Source: Lachnospiraceae bacterium UBA6998 (GTDB lineage Bacteria; Bacillota; Clostridia; Lachnospirales; Lachnospiraceae). Taken from it: 22,657 bases of DNA. Under the pieces are notes generated by a model. That model searched no databases and was not told the origin of the DNA. It saw nothing but the letters and a program-made list of their open reading frames with translations. How positions within the stretch are numbered: the first letter of the stretch is position 1; the number at the start of each line of letters is the position of its first letter. The stretch is from NCBI GenBank assembly GCA_002448395.1, contig DJXS01000027.1, positions 1 to 22,657 of the forward strand, given 5' to 3'. Below are positions 1-7,653 of the stretch, piece by piece. The position numbers and the translations under genes were made by a program.

Positions 1-598
1 TGAGCGCGTACTCGAAGCAGCTGCGTGCAAATCCCTCAATGGATTTGTCCGTATTGTGGATACCCTGAATGATGCCGGGACCGGTAAACTTGTTGATCGT
101 CTTGCGCGTCACGGTTCCGTCCTCAGCGGTAAAGATGATCTCCGCAGTGCCTGCACCGGGGACTCTGATCTCCGCGTTCTTATAGACATCTCCATATGCG
201 TGACGTGCCATCGTGATAGGCTTTTTCCAGCTGCGCACATAGGGCTCGATTCCCTTAATAACAATCGGTGACCTGAAGACTGTTCCGTCGAGTGCGGCGC
301 GGATCGTCCCGTTCGGGCTCTTATACATTCTCTTGAGATGGTACTCCTCGACTCTGGCAGCATTGGGAGTAATGGTCGCGCATTTTACGGCGACACCGTA
401 TTTCTTGGTAGCTTCCGCGGCGTCGATCGTAATCTGATCATCCGTCTCGTCTCTTTTCTTAAGCCCAAGATCGTAGTACTCCGTCTTGAGATCGATGTAG
501 GGAGAAAGAAGGTTGTCCTTGATCATCTTCCAGATGATCCTCGTCATCTCATCTCCGTCCATCTCCACCAGGGGTGTAGTCATCTGTATCTTCTGCAT
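1..598 (-). CDS. icd: NADP-dependent isocitrate dehydrogenase, N-terminal part (runs off the window)
   Basis: Oxidative decarboxylation of isocitrate to 2-oxoglutarate, supplying carbon for glutamate. Only the first 199 codons are inside the window; the C-terminus lies beyond position 1. The visible protein starts [20 protein letters not shown] (the [13 protein letters not shown] block is diagnostic for the dimeric, eukaryote-like NADP-IDH), followed by [16 protein letters not shown] at about residues 71-86 and SPNGTIR at about 94-100, the substrate-binding serine region. The last visible part, [13 protein letters not shown], is also typical. The ATG at 596-598 is preceded by a good AAGGAG ribosome binding site. 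The gene begins 21 bases after the stop of the GntR regulator, so the two are almost certainly one operon and the regulator probably controls this enzyme. Identity is strongly supported by the motifs; only the missing end cannot be judged. Confidence 0.93.
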   Translation of the reverse strand, partial: MQKIQMTTPLVEMDGDEMTRIIWKMIKDNLLSPYIDLKTEYYDLGLKKRDETDDQITIDAAEATKKYGVAVKCATITPNAARVEEYHLKRMYKSPNGTIRAALDGTVFRSPIVIKGIEPYVRSWKKPITMARHAYGDVYKNAEIRVPGAGTAEIIFTAEDGTVTRKTINKFTGPGIIQGIHNTDKSIEGFARSCFEYAL

Positions 599-619
599 AA
601 TCTGCTCCTTCCCGAGGGG

Positions 620-1321
620 TCAATCCTCCATATCTTTCTTATAGATATCATACAGGCGGTTCTTGACCATATTTTCATAAGCGTTCTTCATATGCTCACT
701 GGCCAGCCGCTCTGCAAGATCTGCCTTACCGGCACGGATCGCCTCCATGATCGCTCTGTGTTCCTTGTTGGACGCTGTACTTCTCTCAATCGTGGACAGC
801 GTCTTCCTGCGGATCCTCATCACGTAAGAATGATAATCGATCAGCTGATGCTCCAGCATCTTGGAACCGCATGCGTCATAAAGGATGTGGTGAAACTGAT
901 TGTCCAGCTCCGCCATCTGCTCCATGTGTCCTTTGCCCGCGTGAAACTCGGCCAGATAGACGTTTTCTTCCATGGCTTCGAGCTGTTCCGCCGTGATCCT
1001 CTCTGTCGCCCAGCGCGCGCAAAGTCCTTCAAGCAGCGCCCGGATCGCGTAGATATCGCGGACATCGTTCTCCTGAATACCGGTTACAAATGCTCCTCTA
1101 TTGGGAATGATCTGGACCAGTCCCTCCAGTTCAAGCTGTCTGAGCGCCTCTCTTACAGGCGTTCTGGAAACCCCAAGCTCCTTACCGATCCGAATCTCCT
1201 TGAGTTCCTCGTGTTCCTTGTATCTGCCGTTCAAAATATCGTTGCGGATCTTGTGAAACACTCTTCCCCTGAGAGAATACTTGTCGGAGACTTCTCTGTT
1301 AAAGTCATAGTCGCTGTTCAT
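620..1321 (-). CDS. GntR-family transcriptional regulator, FCD (FadR-type) subfamily
   Basis: Dimeric DNA-binding repressor or activator that responds to a small organic acid or sugar acid. A winged helix-turn-helix lies at about residues 18-80, with the family hallmark SRTPVREALRQLELEGLV at 52-69 and the wing NRGAFV at 74-79. A helical FCD ligand-binding domain fills about 88-215. The usual metal-binding set of that domain can be seen: Asp140, His144, His188 and His210. Length (233 residues) is normal. The start has GGAG about 8 bases upstream. It is the first gene of an operon with icd, so regulation of isocitrate/2-oxoglutarate metabolism or a linked acid pathway is likely, but the ligand is not known. 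The promoter carries palindromes that suggest autoregulation. Confidence 0.92.
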   Translation of the reverse strand: MNSDYDFNREVSDKYSLRGRVFHKIRNDILNGRYKEHEELKEIRIGKELGVSRTPVREALRQLELEGLVQIIPNRGAFVTGIQENDVRDIYAIRALLEGLCARWATERITAEQLEAMEENVYLAEFHAGKGHMEQMAELDNQFHHILYDACGSKMLEHQLIDYHSYVMRIRRKTLSTIERSTASNKEHRAIMEAIRAGKADLAERLASEHMKNAYENMVKNRLYDIYKKDMED

Positions 1322-1403
1322 TCAATCTCCATTCTGCGGATCCCCACCCGCAAATTACCCCATTTACTGTTTTGTTATACCTGATGCTTCCGCATCTTGC
1401 ATA

Positions 1404-1432
1404 ATTGTATACATTTAATGCAATGATGTCAA
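1404..1432 (-). promoter_or_regulatory. Sigma-A promoter of the gntR-icd operon
   Basis: On the minus strand a perfect -35 box TTGACA (1427-1432) and a -10 box TACAAT (1404-1409) are separated by exactly 17 bases. Transcription would start near 1397, giving a leader of about 75 bases before the regulator's ATG. The promoter lies just downstream of the leuS terminator, so the operon is insulated from leuS transcription. Confidence 0.85.
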
Positions 1433-1440
1433 TCGTATAC
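1405..1440. promoter_or_regulatory. Probable GntR operator: two GTATAC palindromes
   Basis: The palindrome core GTATAC occurs at 1407-1412 (in TTGTATACA) and again at 1435-1440 (in TCGTATACA), 28 bases apart. The first overlaps the -10 box, the second abuts the -35 box. GntR/FCD proteins bind short palindromes of this kind as dimers, so binding would block RNA polymerase. A related GTTATAC lies at 1374-1380 in the leader. Operator role is inferred from position and symmetry. Confidence 0.55.
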
Positions 1441-1443
1441 AGC

Positions 1444-1491
1444 AAAAAAGAACCCGGAACAGACACTGAAAGAGTGCCCGTCCGGGTTCTT
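1444..1491 (-). terminator. Rho-independent terminator of leuS
   Basis: The arms 1448-1458 and 1481-1491 are perfectly complementary (11 base pairs, AAGAACCCGGA with its complement) and enclose a smaller CACT/AGTG hairpin. On the minus strand the stem is followed by six T (1444-1449, partly shared with the stem). It starts 18 bases after the leuS stop codon. Confidence 0.85.
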
Positions 1492-1508
1492 AAATCGTTC
1501 TGTTCGAT

Positions 1509-3911
1509 TTATTTCACGACGATGTTGATGATCTTGCCGGGAACATAGATCTCCTTGACGATCTTCTTGCCTTCAAGGAAAGAAGCAACTCTCGCATTCG
1601 CTTTCGCAGCTGTCATTGCTGTGTCCTTGTCGCATCCGGCAGGTATTGAAACCGCCGCGCGCACCTTGCCGTTTACCTGAACGCCGACCTCGATGGTGTC
1701 GTCCACAGTCTTGGCCTCATCAAATTCAGGCCACTCGGAGACAGTAAGGAATCCCTCGCCGCCGATCAGCTCGTAGATCTCCTCTGTGATATGCGGAGCG
1801 AAAGGAGAAAGGAGCTTAAGGAAGATCACAAGATTTTCCTTCGTGATGCTGCCTTCCTTGTAAATTTCATTGATCAGCGTCATCAGAGCCGCGATCGCCG
1901 TGTTGAACTTCTGCGCCTCAATATCGTCCGTGACCTTCTTGATGGTCTTGTGGAGGAGCGTCTCGTAGGAAGCAGTTTTCTTGTCTTCCGTGATCAGATC
2001 CGTAAGACCTGCCACACGTTCCAGGAATCTGCGGCAGCCTTTTACAGAGCTGTCGTTCCAGGGAGCCGCGCTGCCGTAATCGCCCATGAACAGGACATAT
2101 ACTCTGAGCGTGTCAGCGCCGTACTGATTGACGATATCCAAAGGATCCACGACATTGCCTCTGGACTTACTCATCTTCTCGCCGTCAGCTCCGAGGATCA
2201 TGCCCTGTGCGGAGCGCTTTGAATAAGGCTCGGGGGAATTGACCTCGCCGATGTCGTAGAGGAAGCGGTGCCAGAATCTAGAGTAGATCAGGTGTCTTGT
2301 GACATGTTCCATGCCGCCGTTGTACCAGTCTACAGGCATCCAGTATTTAAGCTTGTCCATATCGGCAAATGCCTTGTCGTTGTGGGGATCGCAGTAGCGG
2401 AGGAAGTACCAGGAACTGCCTGCCCACTGGGGCATCGTATCGGTCTCTCTCTGCGCAGGACCGCCGCACTTGGGGCATGTGCAGTTGACAAATTCCGGGA
2501 TCTTGGCAAGAGGAGACTTTCCGTCCTCACCGGGCTCAAAGTCCTTGACCTCGGGAAGTCTGAGCGGAAGTTCTTCGTAAGGCACACCTACGACACCGCA
2601 ACTGGGGCAATGGATCAGCGGAATAGGCTCTCCCCAGTATCTCTGGCGGTTGAAGGCCCAGTCCTTCATCTTGAACTGTACGCCCGCGTGTCCGATTCCC
2701 TTCTCTTCAAGGATCCCGATCATCTTTGCAATGGAATCCTTCTTGTTGGTAAGGCCGTTGAGGTAATCGGAGTTTATCATCTCTCCGTCGCCTGTATAAG
2801 CTTCCTTGGAGATATCGCCGCCCTTGATTACTTCAATGATCGGGATGTCAAAAGCGTGCGCGAAATCCCAGTCTCTCTGGTCATGCGCGGGAACCGCCAT
2901 GATCGCGCCTGTGCCGTATCCCATCATTACATAGTCAGCGATAAAGATCGGGATCTTCTTGCCGTTGACGGGGTTTACTGCCTCAAGTCCCTCGATCTTA
3001 AGACCGGTCTTATCCTTGACCAGCTGTGTCCTCTCAAACTCGGTCTTCTTGGCGCACTCGTCTCTGTACGCGTTGATGGCGTCCATGTTGGAAATGCGGT
3101 CCTGATACTTGTCGATCATGGGATGCTCGGGTGCCATGACCATGAAAGTAACACCGAAGAGCGTATCGGGACGGGTCGTATAGATCTCAAGCTTCTCATC
3201 GACGCCGTCGATGGTGAAGTCCACAAACGCGCCGGTGGATTTGCCGATCCAGTTGACCTGCTGCTGTTTAATGGCCTCGGGATACTCAACAGTGTCAAGG
3301 CCTTTCAGGAGCTTGTCGGCGTATTCGGTGATCTTAAGATACCAGACATCCTTGGGAAGCTGGATGACGTCGGTATGGCAGATGTCGCACTTGCCGCCCT
3401 GGCTGTCCTCGTTTGAGAGAACGACCTTGCAGTGAGGGCAGTAATTGACCAGCGTCTTGTCCCTGAACACAAGGCCGTGATCAAACAGTTTGAGGAAGAT
3501 CCACTGCGTCCATCTGTAATAGTCATCCTTGGATGTGTCCACTGTCCTGGACCAGTCGAAAGAGAAACCGACGCTTCTGAGCTGGTTCGAGAACTTCTCG
3601 ATATTGGCGTCCGTGATCACCCTGGGGTGCGTATTGGTCTTAATGGCATAGTTCTCGGTGGGCAGGCCGAAAGCGTCGTAGCCGATCGGGAACAGGACAT
3701 TGTAGCCCTGCATCCTGCGCTTTCTCGAAAGCACTTCCATACTGCTGTACGCCTTGATATGACCGACGTGCATGCCGGCTCCGCTGGGATAGGGGAACTC
3801 CACAAGGCCGTAGAATTTCGGCTTGTCGCTAAAATCCTTCGCCTCAAAGAGCTTGGCATCTTCCCACTTCTTCTGCCACTTGGGTTCAATCTTCTTAAAA
3901 TCGTATTTCAT
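1509..3911 (-). CDS. leuS: Leucine--tRNA ligase
   Basis: Cytoplasmic class I aminoacyl-tRNA synthetase that charges tRNA-Leu. The HIGH-type signature is HVGH at residues 48-51 inside PYPSGAGMHVGH, and the KMSKS loop is at 579-583 (GEKMSKSRGN). Two Cys pairs, C158/C161 and C175/C178, form the zinc ribbon inserted in the Rossmann fold; a second cysteine cluster lies at about 435-485. The CP1 editing domain holds TTRPDTLFGVTF at about 246-257 and the GTGAIMAVPAHDQRDW block. The anticodon-binding helices (LSPFAPHITEEIYE, about 701-714) and the C-terminal domain are complete, and 800 residues is a normal length. The ATG at 3911 is preceded by GGAG with good spacing. The gene has its own promoter and terminator. 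I see no T-box leader: the space from promoter to start is only about 65 bases. Confidence 0.98.
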   Translation of the reverse strand: MKYDFKKIEPKWQKKWEDAKLFEAKDFSDKPKFYGLVEFPYPSGAGMHVGHIKAYSSMEVLSRKRRMQGYNVLFPIGYDAFGLPTENYAIKTNTHPRVITDANIEKFSNQLRSVGFSFDWSRTVDTSKDDYYRWTQWIFLKLFDHGLVFRDKTLVNYCPHCKVVLSNEDSQGGKCDICHTDVIQLPKDVWYLKITEYADKLLKGLDTVEYPEAIKQQQVNWIGKSTGAFVDFTIDGVDEKLEIYTTRPDTLFGVTFMVMAPEHPMIDKYQDRISNMDAINAYRDECAKKTEFERTQLVKDKTGLKIEGLEAVNPVNGKKIPIFIADYVMMGYGTGAIMAVPAHDQRDWDFAHAFDIPIIEVIKGGDISKEAYTGDGEMINSDYLNGLTNKKDSIAKMIGILEEKGIGHAGVQFKMKDWAFNRQRYWGEPIPLIHCPSCGVVGVPYEELPLRLPEVKDFEPGEDGKSPLAKIPEFVNCTCPKCGGPAQRETDTMPQWAGSSWYFLRYCDPHNDKAFADMDKLKYWMPVDWYNGGMEHVTRHLIYSRFWHRFLYDIGEVNSPEPYSKRSAQGMILGADGEKMSKSRGNVVDPLDIVNQYGADTLRVYVLFMGDYGSAAPWNDSSVKGCRRFLERVAGLTDLITEDKKTASYETLLHKTIKKVTDDIEAQKFNTAIAALMTLINEIYKEGSITKENLVIFLKLLSPFAPHITEEIYELIGGEGFLTVSEWPEFDEAKTVDDTIEVGVQVNGKVRAAVSIPAGCDKDTAMTAAKANARVASFLEGKKIVKEIYVPGKIINIVVK

Positions 3912-3981
3912 GAAACGCAGCTCCTTTAAATAAAATCATTTCCGGATGAAAATCCTTTACTGGCAGGATAACATCTTGTAC

Positions 3982-4010
3982 ATTCTAATCCCCTGCTATC
4001 GCTTTGTCAA
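3982..4010 (-). promoter_or_regulatory. Sigma-A promoter of leuS
   Basis: Minus strand: -35 box TTGACA (4005-4010), 17-base spacer, -10 box TAGAAT (3982-3987). It lies between the terminator of the upstream EF-G-like gene and the leuS start, leaving a short leader with no visible T-box elements. Confidence 0.85.
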
Positions 4011-4030
4011 ACTTTGCGGGTCTTTTGCGC

Positions 4031-4067
4031 AAAAACAGCGGAGCATATCCTCAGGATATACCCCGCT
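4031..4067 (-). terminator. Rho-independent terminator of the EF-G-like gene
   Basis: Fourteen paired positions (4037-4050 with 4054-4067, including G-U pairs when read as minus-strand RNA) closed by a 3-base loop. On the minus strand the stem is followed, after one base, by five T (4031-4035). It lies about 55 bases after the stop codon of the EF-G-like gene. Confidence 0.88.
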
Positions 4068-4122
4068 CTCAAATTCATTTCTCAGCACTTCGCCGCTTAT
4101 ATGAAGGATCAGCTGATCTGGA

Positions 4123-6213
4123 TCAGTCTTCTGCGCCCTCTTCAAGCTGCTTAGCTCTGGCTTCGACTTCCTTGGCCTGGATATCAGCGGGAGCCTGCTC
4201 ATATCTGCAGAACTCATATGCGTAATCTCCGCGTCCGCCGGTCATGGAACGAAGGACTGTGCAGTAGTCGAACAGTTCGGACTGAGGAACTTCCGCCTCA
4301 ACGACCTGCTTGCCGCCGCCGATCGGATTCATTCCGAGCACTCTGCCGCGTCTCTTGTTCAGATCGCCCATAACGTCTCCGGTATATGCATCCGGGATGG
4401 TGACCTTAAGGCTTACGATGGGCTCAAGCAGAACAGGGTTCGCTTCCATGAAGCCCTTCTTGAATGCCTGGACGGAAGCGGTCTTGAATGCCATTTCCGA
4501 GGAGTCTACAGGATGGTAAGATCCATCGTACAGCACGCAGTTGACGCCGACAACAGGATAACCGGCAAGAGGTCCTCTCTGTACGGAATCAATGATACCC
4601 TTCTCAACTGCAGGGAAGTAGTTCTTCGGAACGCTGCCGCCGACGACTTCATCGCTGAACTCATAGGCCTTGGTCTGATCGCCGAGAGGGCTGTATCTCA
4701 TCTTGACGTGACCGTACTGGCCGTGTCCGCCGGACTGCTTCTTGTACTTGTACTCAACATCGGAGGTCTTGCGGATAGTCTCTCTGTAAGCTACCTTCGG
4801 AGCCATTGTGTCGATGTCTACCTTGTACTCGTTCTTGAGCATGCTCTTGACAACTTCAAGCTGCATGTCGCCGATACCGTACATAAGAGTCTGCTTGTTG
4901 GCCGCGTCGTTCTCCATTCTGAAAGTAGGATCTTCAGAAGAGATCTTAGCCATTGCCTGAGCGATCTTGTCGACGTCGTTCTTATTCTTAGCCTTATATC
5001 TGATGTAGGTATAAGGAGTTGAGATCTCAGTCTTGCCGTACTGGATCGGGACAGCCTTTGTGGAAAGGGAATCGCCGGTTCTGGCTTCGCCGAGCTTAGC
5101 TACTGCGCCGAGATCGCCAGCGTGAAGTTCAGGAACCTCAGTGGTCTTGTTGCCCTGCATGATGTAGAGCTTGCCGATCCTCATCTCAGTCTCAAGGTTT
5201 GTGTCATAGACGGTATCATCTGTCTTGAAGACGCCGGAGCGGATCTTGATCAGGGAATATCTTCCGATGAAAGGATCCACGATCGTCTTGAAGATATAAG
5301 CGCTCTTAGGCTTGGAGAAATCGAAGTTCGCCTCAAAGATCTCATTGGTCTTGAGGTTGATGCCGCTCACCTTGCGGTGCTCGGGGCTCGGCATATACTT
5401 AACGATATCATCCATCAGTGTGTACACACCGCGGCAGATGGTGCTTGCGCCCATCTCTACGGGAACGATAGAGCCGTCAAGGACCTGGGATCTCACAGCA
5501 GACCTGATCTCTGCCTCTGAGAACACGTCGCCTTCAAAATAGCGCTCCATGAACTCTTCACTTGTCTCAGCGACTGTCTCCATCAGAGTGTCACGATAGT
5601 TCTCAAGGTATTCCTGGCTGTAATCCGGCACTGCGCACTCTACAGCTTCCTTGCCTTTCCACTCATACGCCTTTTCAGCGATGACATTGACATATCCCGC
5701 AAACTTCTCATCCACACGGAAGGGGAAATTGAAGGGAGCGATCTTCTTGCCGTACATCTCGGAAAGCTGCTCTACCACTGAACGATAGGAGACATTGTCG
5801 ATATCCATATCAGTAACAAAGAACATTCTGGGGATGTTGTACTTCTCGCAGATATCCCATGCTCTCTCTGTGCCGACCTCGACGCCGGCCTTACCGGAAA
5901 TAACAATGATTGCCGCGTCGGCAACACTGATCGCCTCTTCTACTTCACCTACGAAGTCAAAGTATCCGGGAGTGTCCAGAATATTGATCTTGCAGTCCTG
6001 CCACTCGACGGGGATGAGAGAAGTCTTGATGGAGAAACCTCTCTTCTGCTCTTCCTTAGTAAAATCGCTTACGGTATTTCCGTCTTCGACTCTGCCTACT
6101 CTTGAAGTCAAGCCTGCCAGATAGCACATAGCCTCTGCCAGAGTTGTCTTTCCTGCACCGCCGTGACCCAGAAGAACGATATTTCTGATCTTATCGGTTG
6201 TATAAACTTTCAT
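4123..6213 (-). CDS. Elongation factor G paralogue (EF-G-like translational GTPase)
   Basis: A translation-factor GTPase with the full EF-G domain order (G domain, domain II, domains III-V), 696 residues. The P loop is GHGGAGKTT at 16-24 instead of the AHIDAGKTT of canonical EF-G. Switch II reads DTPGYFDF at 80-87, so Tyr84 stands where translational GTPases usually have the catalytic His. The G4 position reads VTDMD at 133-137 rather than NKxD. Domain IV is visible around residues 480-600 and the C-terminus ends in a charged Glu/Lys tail. These departures place it in the EF-G-like side family found beside a true fusA in many Firmicutes and Actinobacteria, not in fusA itself. Its role, perhaps ribosome rescue or growth-phase control, is not settled. 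A GGAGG site precedes the ATG. It is monocistronic, with its own promoter and terminator. Confidence 0.85.
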   Translation of the reverse strand: MKVYTTDKIRNIVLLGHGGAGKTTLAEAMCYLAGLTSRVGRVEDGNTVSDFTKEEQKRGFSIKTSLIPVEWQDCKINILDTPGYFDFVGEVEEAISVADAAIIVISGKAGVEVGTERAWDICEKYNIPRMFFVTDMDIDNVSYRSVVEQLSEMYGKKIAPFNFPFRVDEKFAGYVNVIAEKAYEWKGKEAVECAVPDYSQEYLENYRDTLMETVAETSEEFMERYFEGDVFSEAEIRSAVRSQVLDGSIVPVEMGASTICRGVYTLMDDIVKYMPSPEHRKVSGINLKTNEIFEANFDFSKPKSAYIFKTIVDPFIGRYSLIKIRSGVFKTDDTVYDTNLETEMRIGKLYIMQGNKTTEVPELHAGDLGAVAKLGEARTGDSLSTKAVPIQYGKTEISTPYTYIRYKAKNKNDVDKIAQAMAKISSEDPTFRMENDAANKQTLMYGIGDMQLEVVKSMLKNEYKVDIDTMAPKVAYRETIRKTSDVEYKYKKQSGGHGQYGHVKMRYSPLGDQTKAYEFSDEVVGGSVPKNYFPAVEKGIIDSVQRGPLAGYPVVGVNCVLYDGSYHPVDSSEMAFKTASVQAFKKGFMEANPVLLEPIVSLKVTIPDAYTGDVMGDLNKRRGRVLGMNPIGGGKQVVEAEVPQSELFDYCTVLRSMTGGRGDYAYEFCRYEQAPADIQAKEVEARAKQLEEGAED

Positions 6214-6288
6214 TTCCAGACCTCCACTATACCAATATTTAGATCATCTGCGGCCTCCATTACCTGAAGGCAACAAACAGTCTTGTAT

Positions 6289-6317
6289 ATTTTAGCAATT
6301 CTTCATGCTGTTTACAA
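6289..6317 (-). promoter_or_regulatory. Probable promoter of the EF-G-like gene
   Basis: Minus strand: -35-like TTGTAA (6312-6317), 17-base spacer, -10-like TAAAAT (6289-6294). The leader would be about 70 bases long. Confidence 0.65.
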
Positions 6318-6372
6318 GGAGTATATCAGCAAGTTTTCACTTCCTGCGCCCTCAAATGATCATTGAATCCGA

Positions 6373-6401
6373 TTGACTTTCTCACTTTAAAGTAATATAG
6401 T
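6373..6401 (+). promoter_or_regulatory. Sigma-A promoter of the tyrA-aroA operon
   Basis: Plus strand: -35 TTGACT (6373-6378), 17-base spacer, -10 TATAGT (6396-6401). It is divergent from the EF-G-like promoter about 60 bases away. Transcription would begin near 6408, leaving a leader of about 80 bases. Confidence 0.8.
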
Positions 6402-6411
6402 ATAAGCGCTG

Positions 6412-6427
6412 ACTGATCAATATCAGT
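6412..6427. repeat. Inverted repeat at the start of the tyrA leader
   Basis: ACTGAT (6412-6417) and ATCAGT (6422-6427) are perfect inverted arms around CAAT. The position, at or just after the expected transcription start, fits an operator or a small 5' hairpin. No regulator can be named. Confidence 0.4.
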
Positions 6428-6487
6428 GCCGGCGGCGGAATACAAACGGTCCCGTCAAAATATTCAGAACAGGATTTTAGGAAAAAC

Positions 6488-7600
6488 ATGAGCGAAAATA
6501 TGATCAATAACAATAGGAACACATTTGGCTTTGTGGGACTTGGCCTGATCGGCGGATCCATCGCGAGAGCCATTCGCAAGTATATACCGGGCGCCAGGAT
6601 CCTCGCCTTCACCCCTCATCCCGAAACTGTGCAGGAAGCGGTAAATGACGGCGTGGTCGACGAGTATGTGCCCGCTGTCGGAGAAGGGTTCTCTATTTGC
6701 GACGTGATCTTTCTTTGCGCGCCGGTAGAACATAACGCTTCCAACCTGCGGCTGCTGACCCCCTGGATCGGCGAAGGAACGATCCTGACAGATGTGGGAA
6801 GCACCAAGGCAGACATACACAGAGCAGTTCGGGCGGCAGGCCTTCAGAGAAATTTCATCGGCGGCCACCCCATGGCGGGCAGTGAGCGCATCGGCTACAG
6901 AAACTCCAAATCAGGTCTTCTTGAAAACGCCTACTACATACTCACTCCCGAGCCCGAAGCCGTAAAGGACGACATCGACTGGATGTTCTCTTTCGCTGAG
7001 ACAATTAAGGCACTGCCTCTCGTCGTTTCCCCGGAGAGACATGACTACGCTGTAGCGGCGATCAGCCATGTGCCCCACGTCATTTCGGCGAGCCTGGTAA
7101 ATCTTGTCAAAGAGAGCGACGACACAAGCCAGTTTATGAAGACCATTGCGGCAGGCGGCTTCAAGGACATCACCAGGATCTCCTCTTCCTCACCCGTGAT
7201 GTGGGAGCAGATCTGCATGACCAATACGGACAATATCCGGATCCTTCTGGACCGCTACATAGAAGATCTGCTGGTATTCAGGAAGTCCCTGGACTCAGGC
7301 GACAGCCGGTCCATCAATGAATTTTTTGACAGCGCGAGACAGTACCGCGAGAGCTTTGCTGATATTACCAGCGGTCCGATCAACAGATCGTATATCCTTC
7401 ATGTCGATATCGAAGACCGCCCCGGTGTCCTGGCCGAAGTCGTCATGTACCTGGCGATCGCCGGCATCAACATCAAGAATATCGGCATTACACACAACAG
7501 GGAATACCAGCAGGGTGTCCTGCGCGTCGAGTGCCACTCCTCGGACGGCCTGTTAAAGGCGCGCGAACTACTGATGAACAGAAACTATTCCGTATATTAA
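6488..7600 (+). CDS. tyrA: Prephenate dehydrogenase with C-terminal ACT domain
   Basis: Converts prephenate to 4-hydroxyphenylpyruvate with NAD, the committed step of tyrosine synthesis. The Rossmann motif GLGLIGGS is at residues 17-24, DVGSTK at 102-107, and the family block GGHPMAGSE at 125-133 contains one conserved histidine; HDYAVAAISHVPH at 185-197 holds others of the active site. Residues from about 302 form an ACT domain (HVDIEDRPGVLAEV), the usual tyrosine feedback sensor in Gram-positive enzymes. Length 370 is normal. The ATG at 6488 follows TAGGA; a second in-frame ATG at 6500 is possible. First gene of an operon with aroA, 53 bases downstream. Confidence 0.95.
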   Translation: MSENMINNNRNTFGFVGLGLIGGSIARAIRKYIPGARILAFTPHPETVQEAVNDGVVDEYVPAVGEGFSICDVIFLCAPVEHNASNLRLLTPWIGEGTILTDVGSTKADIHRAVRAAGLQRNFIGGHPMAGSERIGYRNSKSGLLENAYYILTPEPEAVKDDIDWMFSFAETIKALPLVVSPERHDYAVAAISHVPHVISASLVNLVKESDDTSQFMKTIAAGGFKDITRISSSSPVMWEQICMTNTDNIRILLDRYIEDLLVFRKSLDSGDSRSINEFFDSARQYRESFADITSGPINRSYILHVDIEDRPGVLAEVVMYLAIAGINIKNIGITHNREYQQGVLRVECHSSDGLLKARELLMNRNYSVY

Positions 7601-7653
7601 GTCATAGGCATTCAGAGCATATGCGTTTATGAACAAGCAGCGAGGCAGCAGTT

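Noticed and set aside
338..1384. Long open frame on the plus strand opposite the GntR regulator and icd
   Set aside because: It lies antisense to two clear genes, has no recognisable motif and no good ribosome binding site.
2268..3416. Long open frame on the plus strand inside leuS
   Set aside because: Antisense shadow of leuS; no family features in its translation.
3912..4010. T-box riboswitch ahead of leuS
   Set aside because: The consensus promoter at 3982-4010 leaves only about 65 bases of leader, with no T-box sequence or terminator-antiterminator pair.
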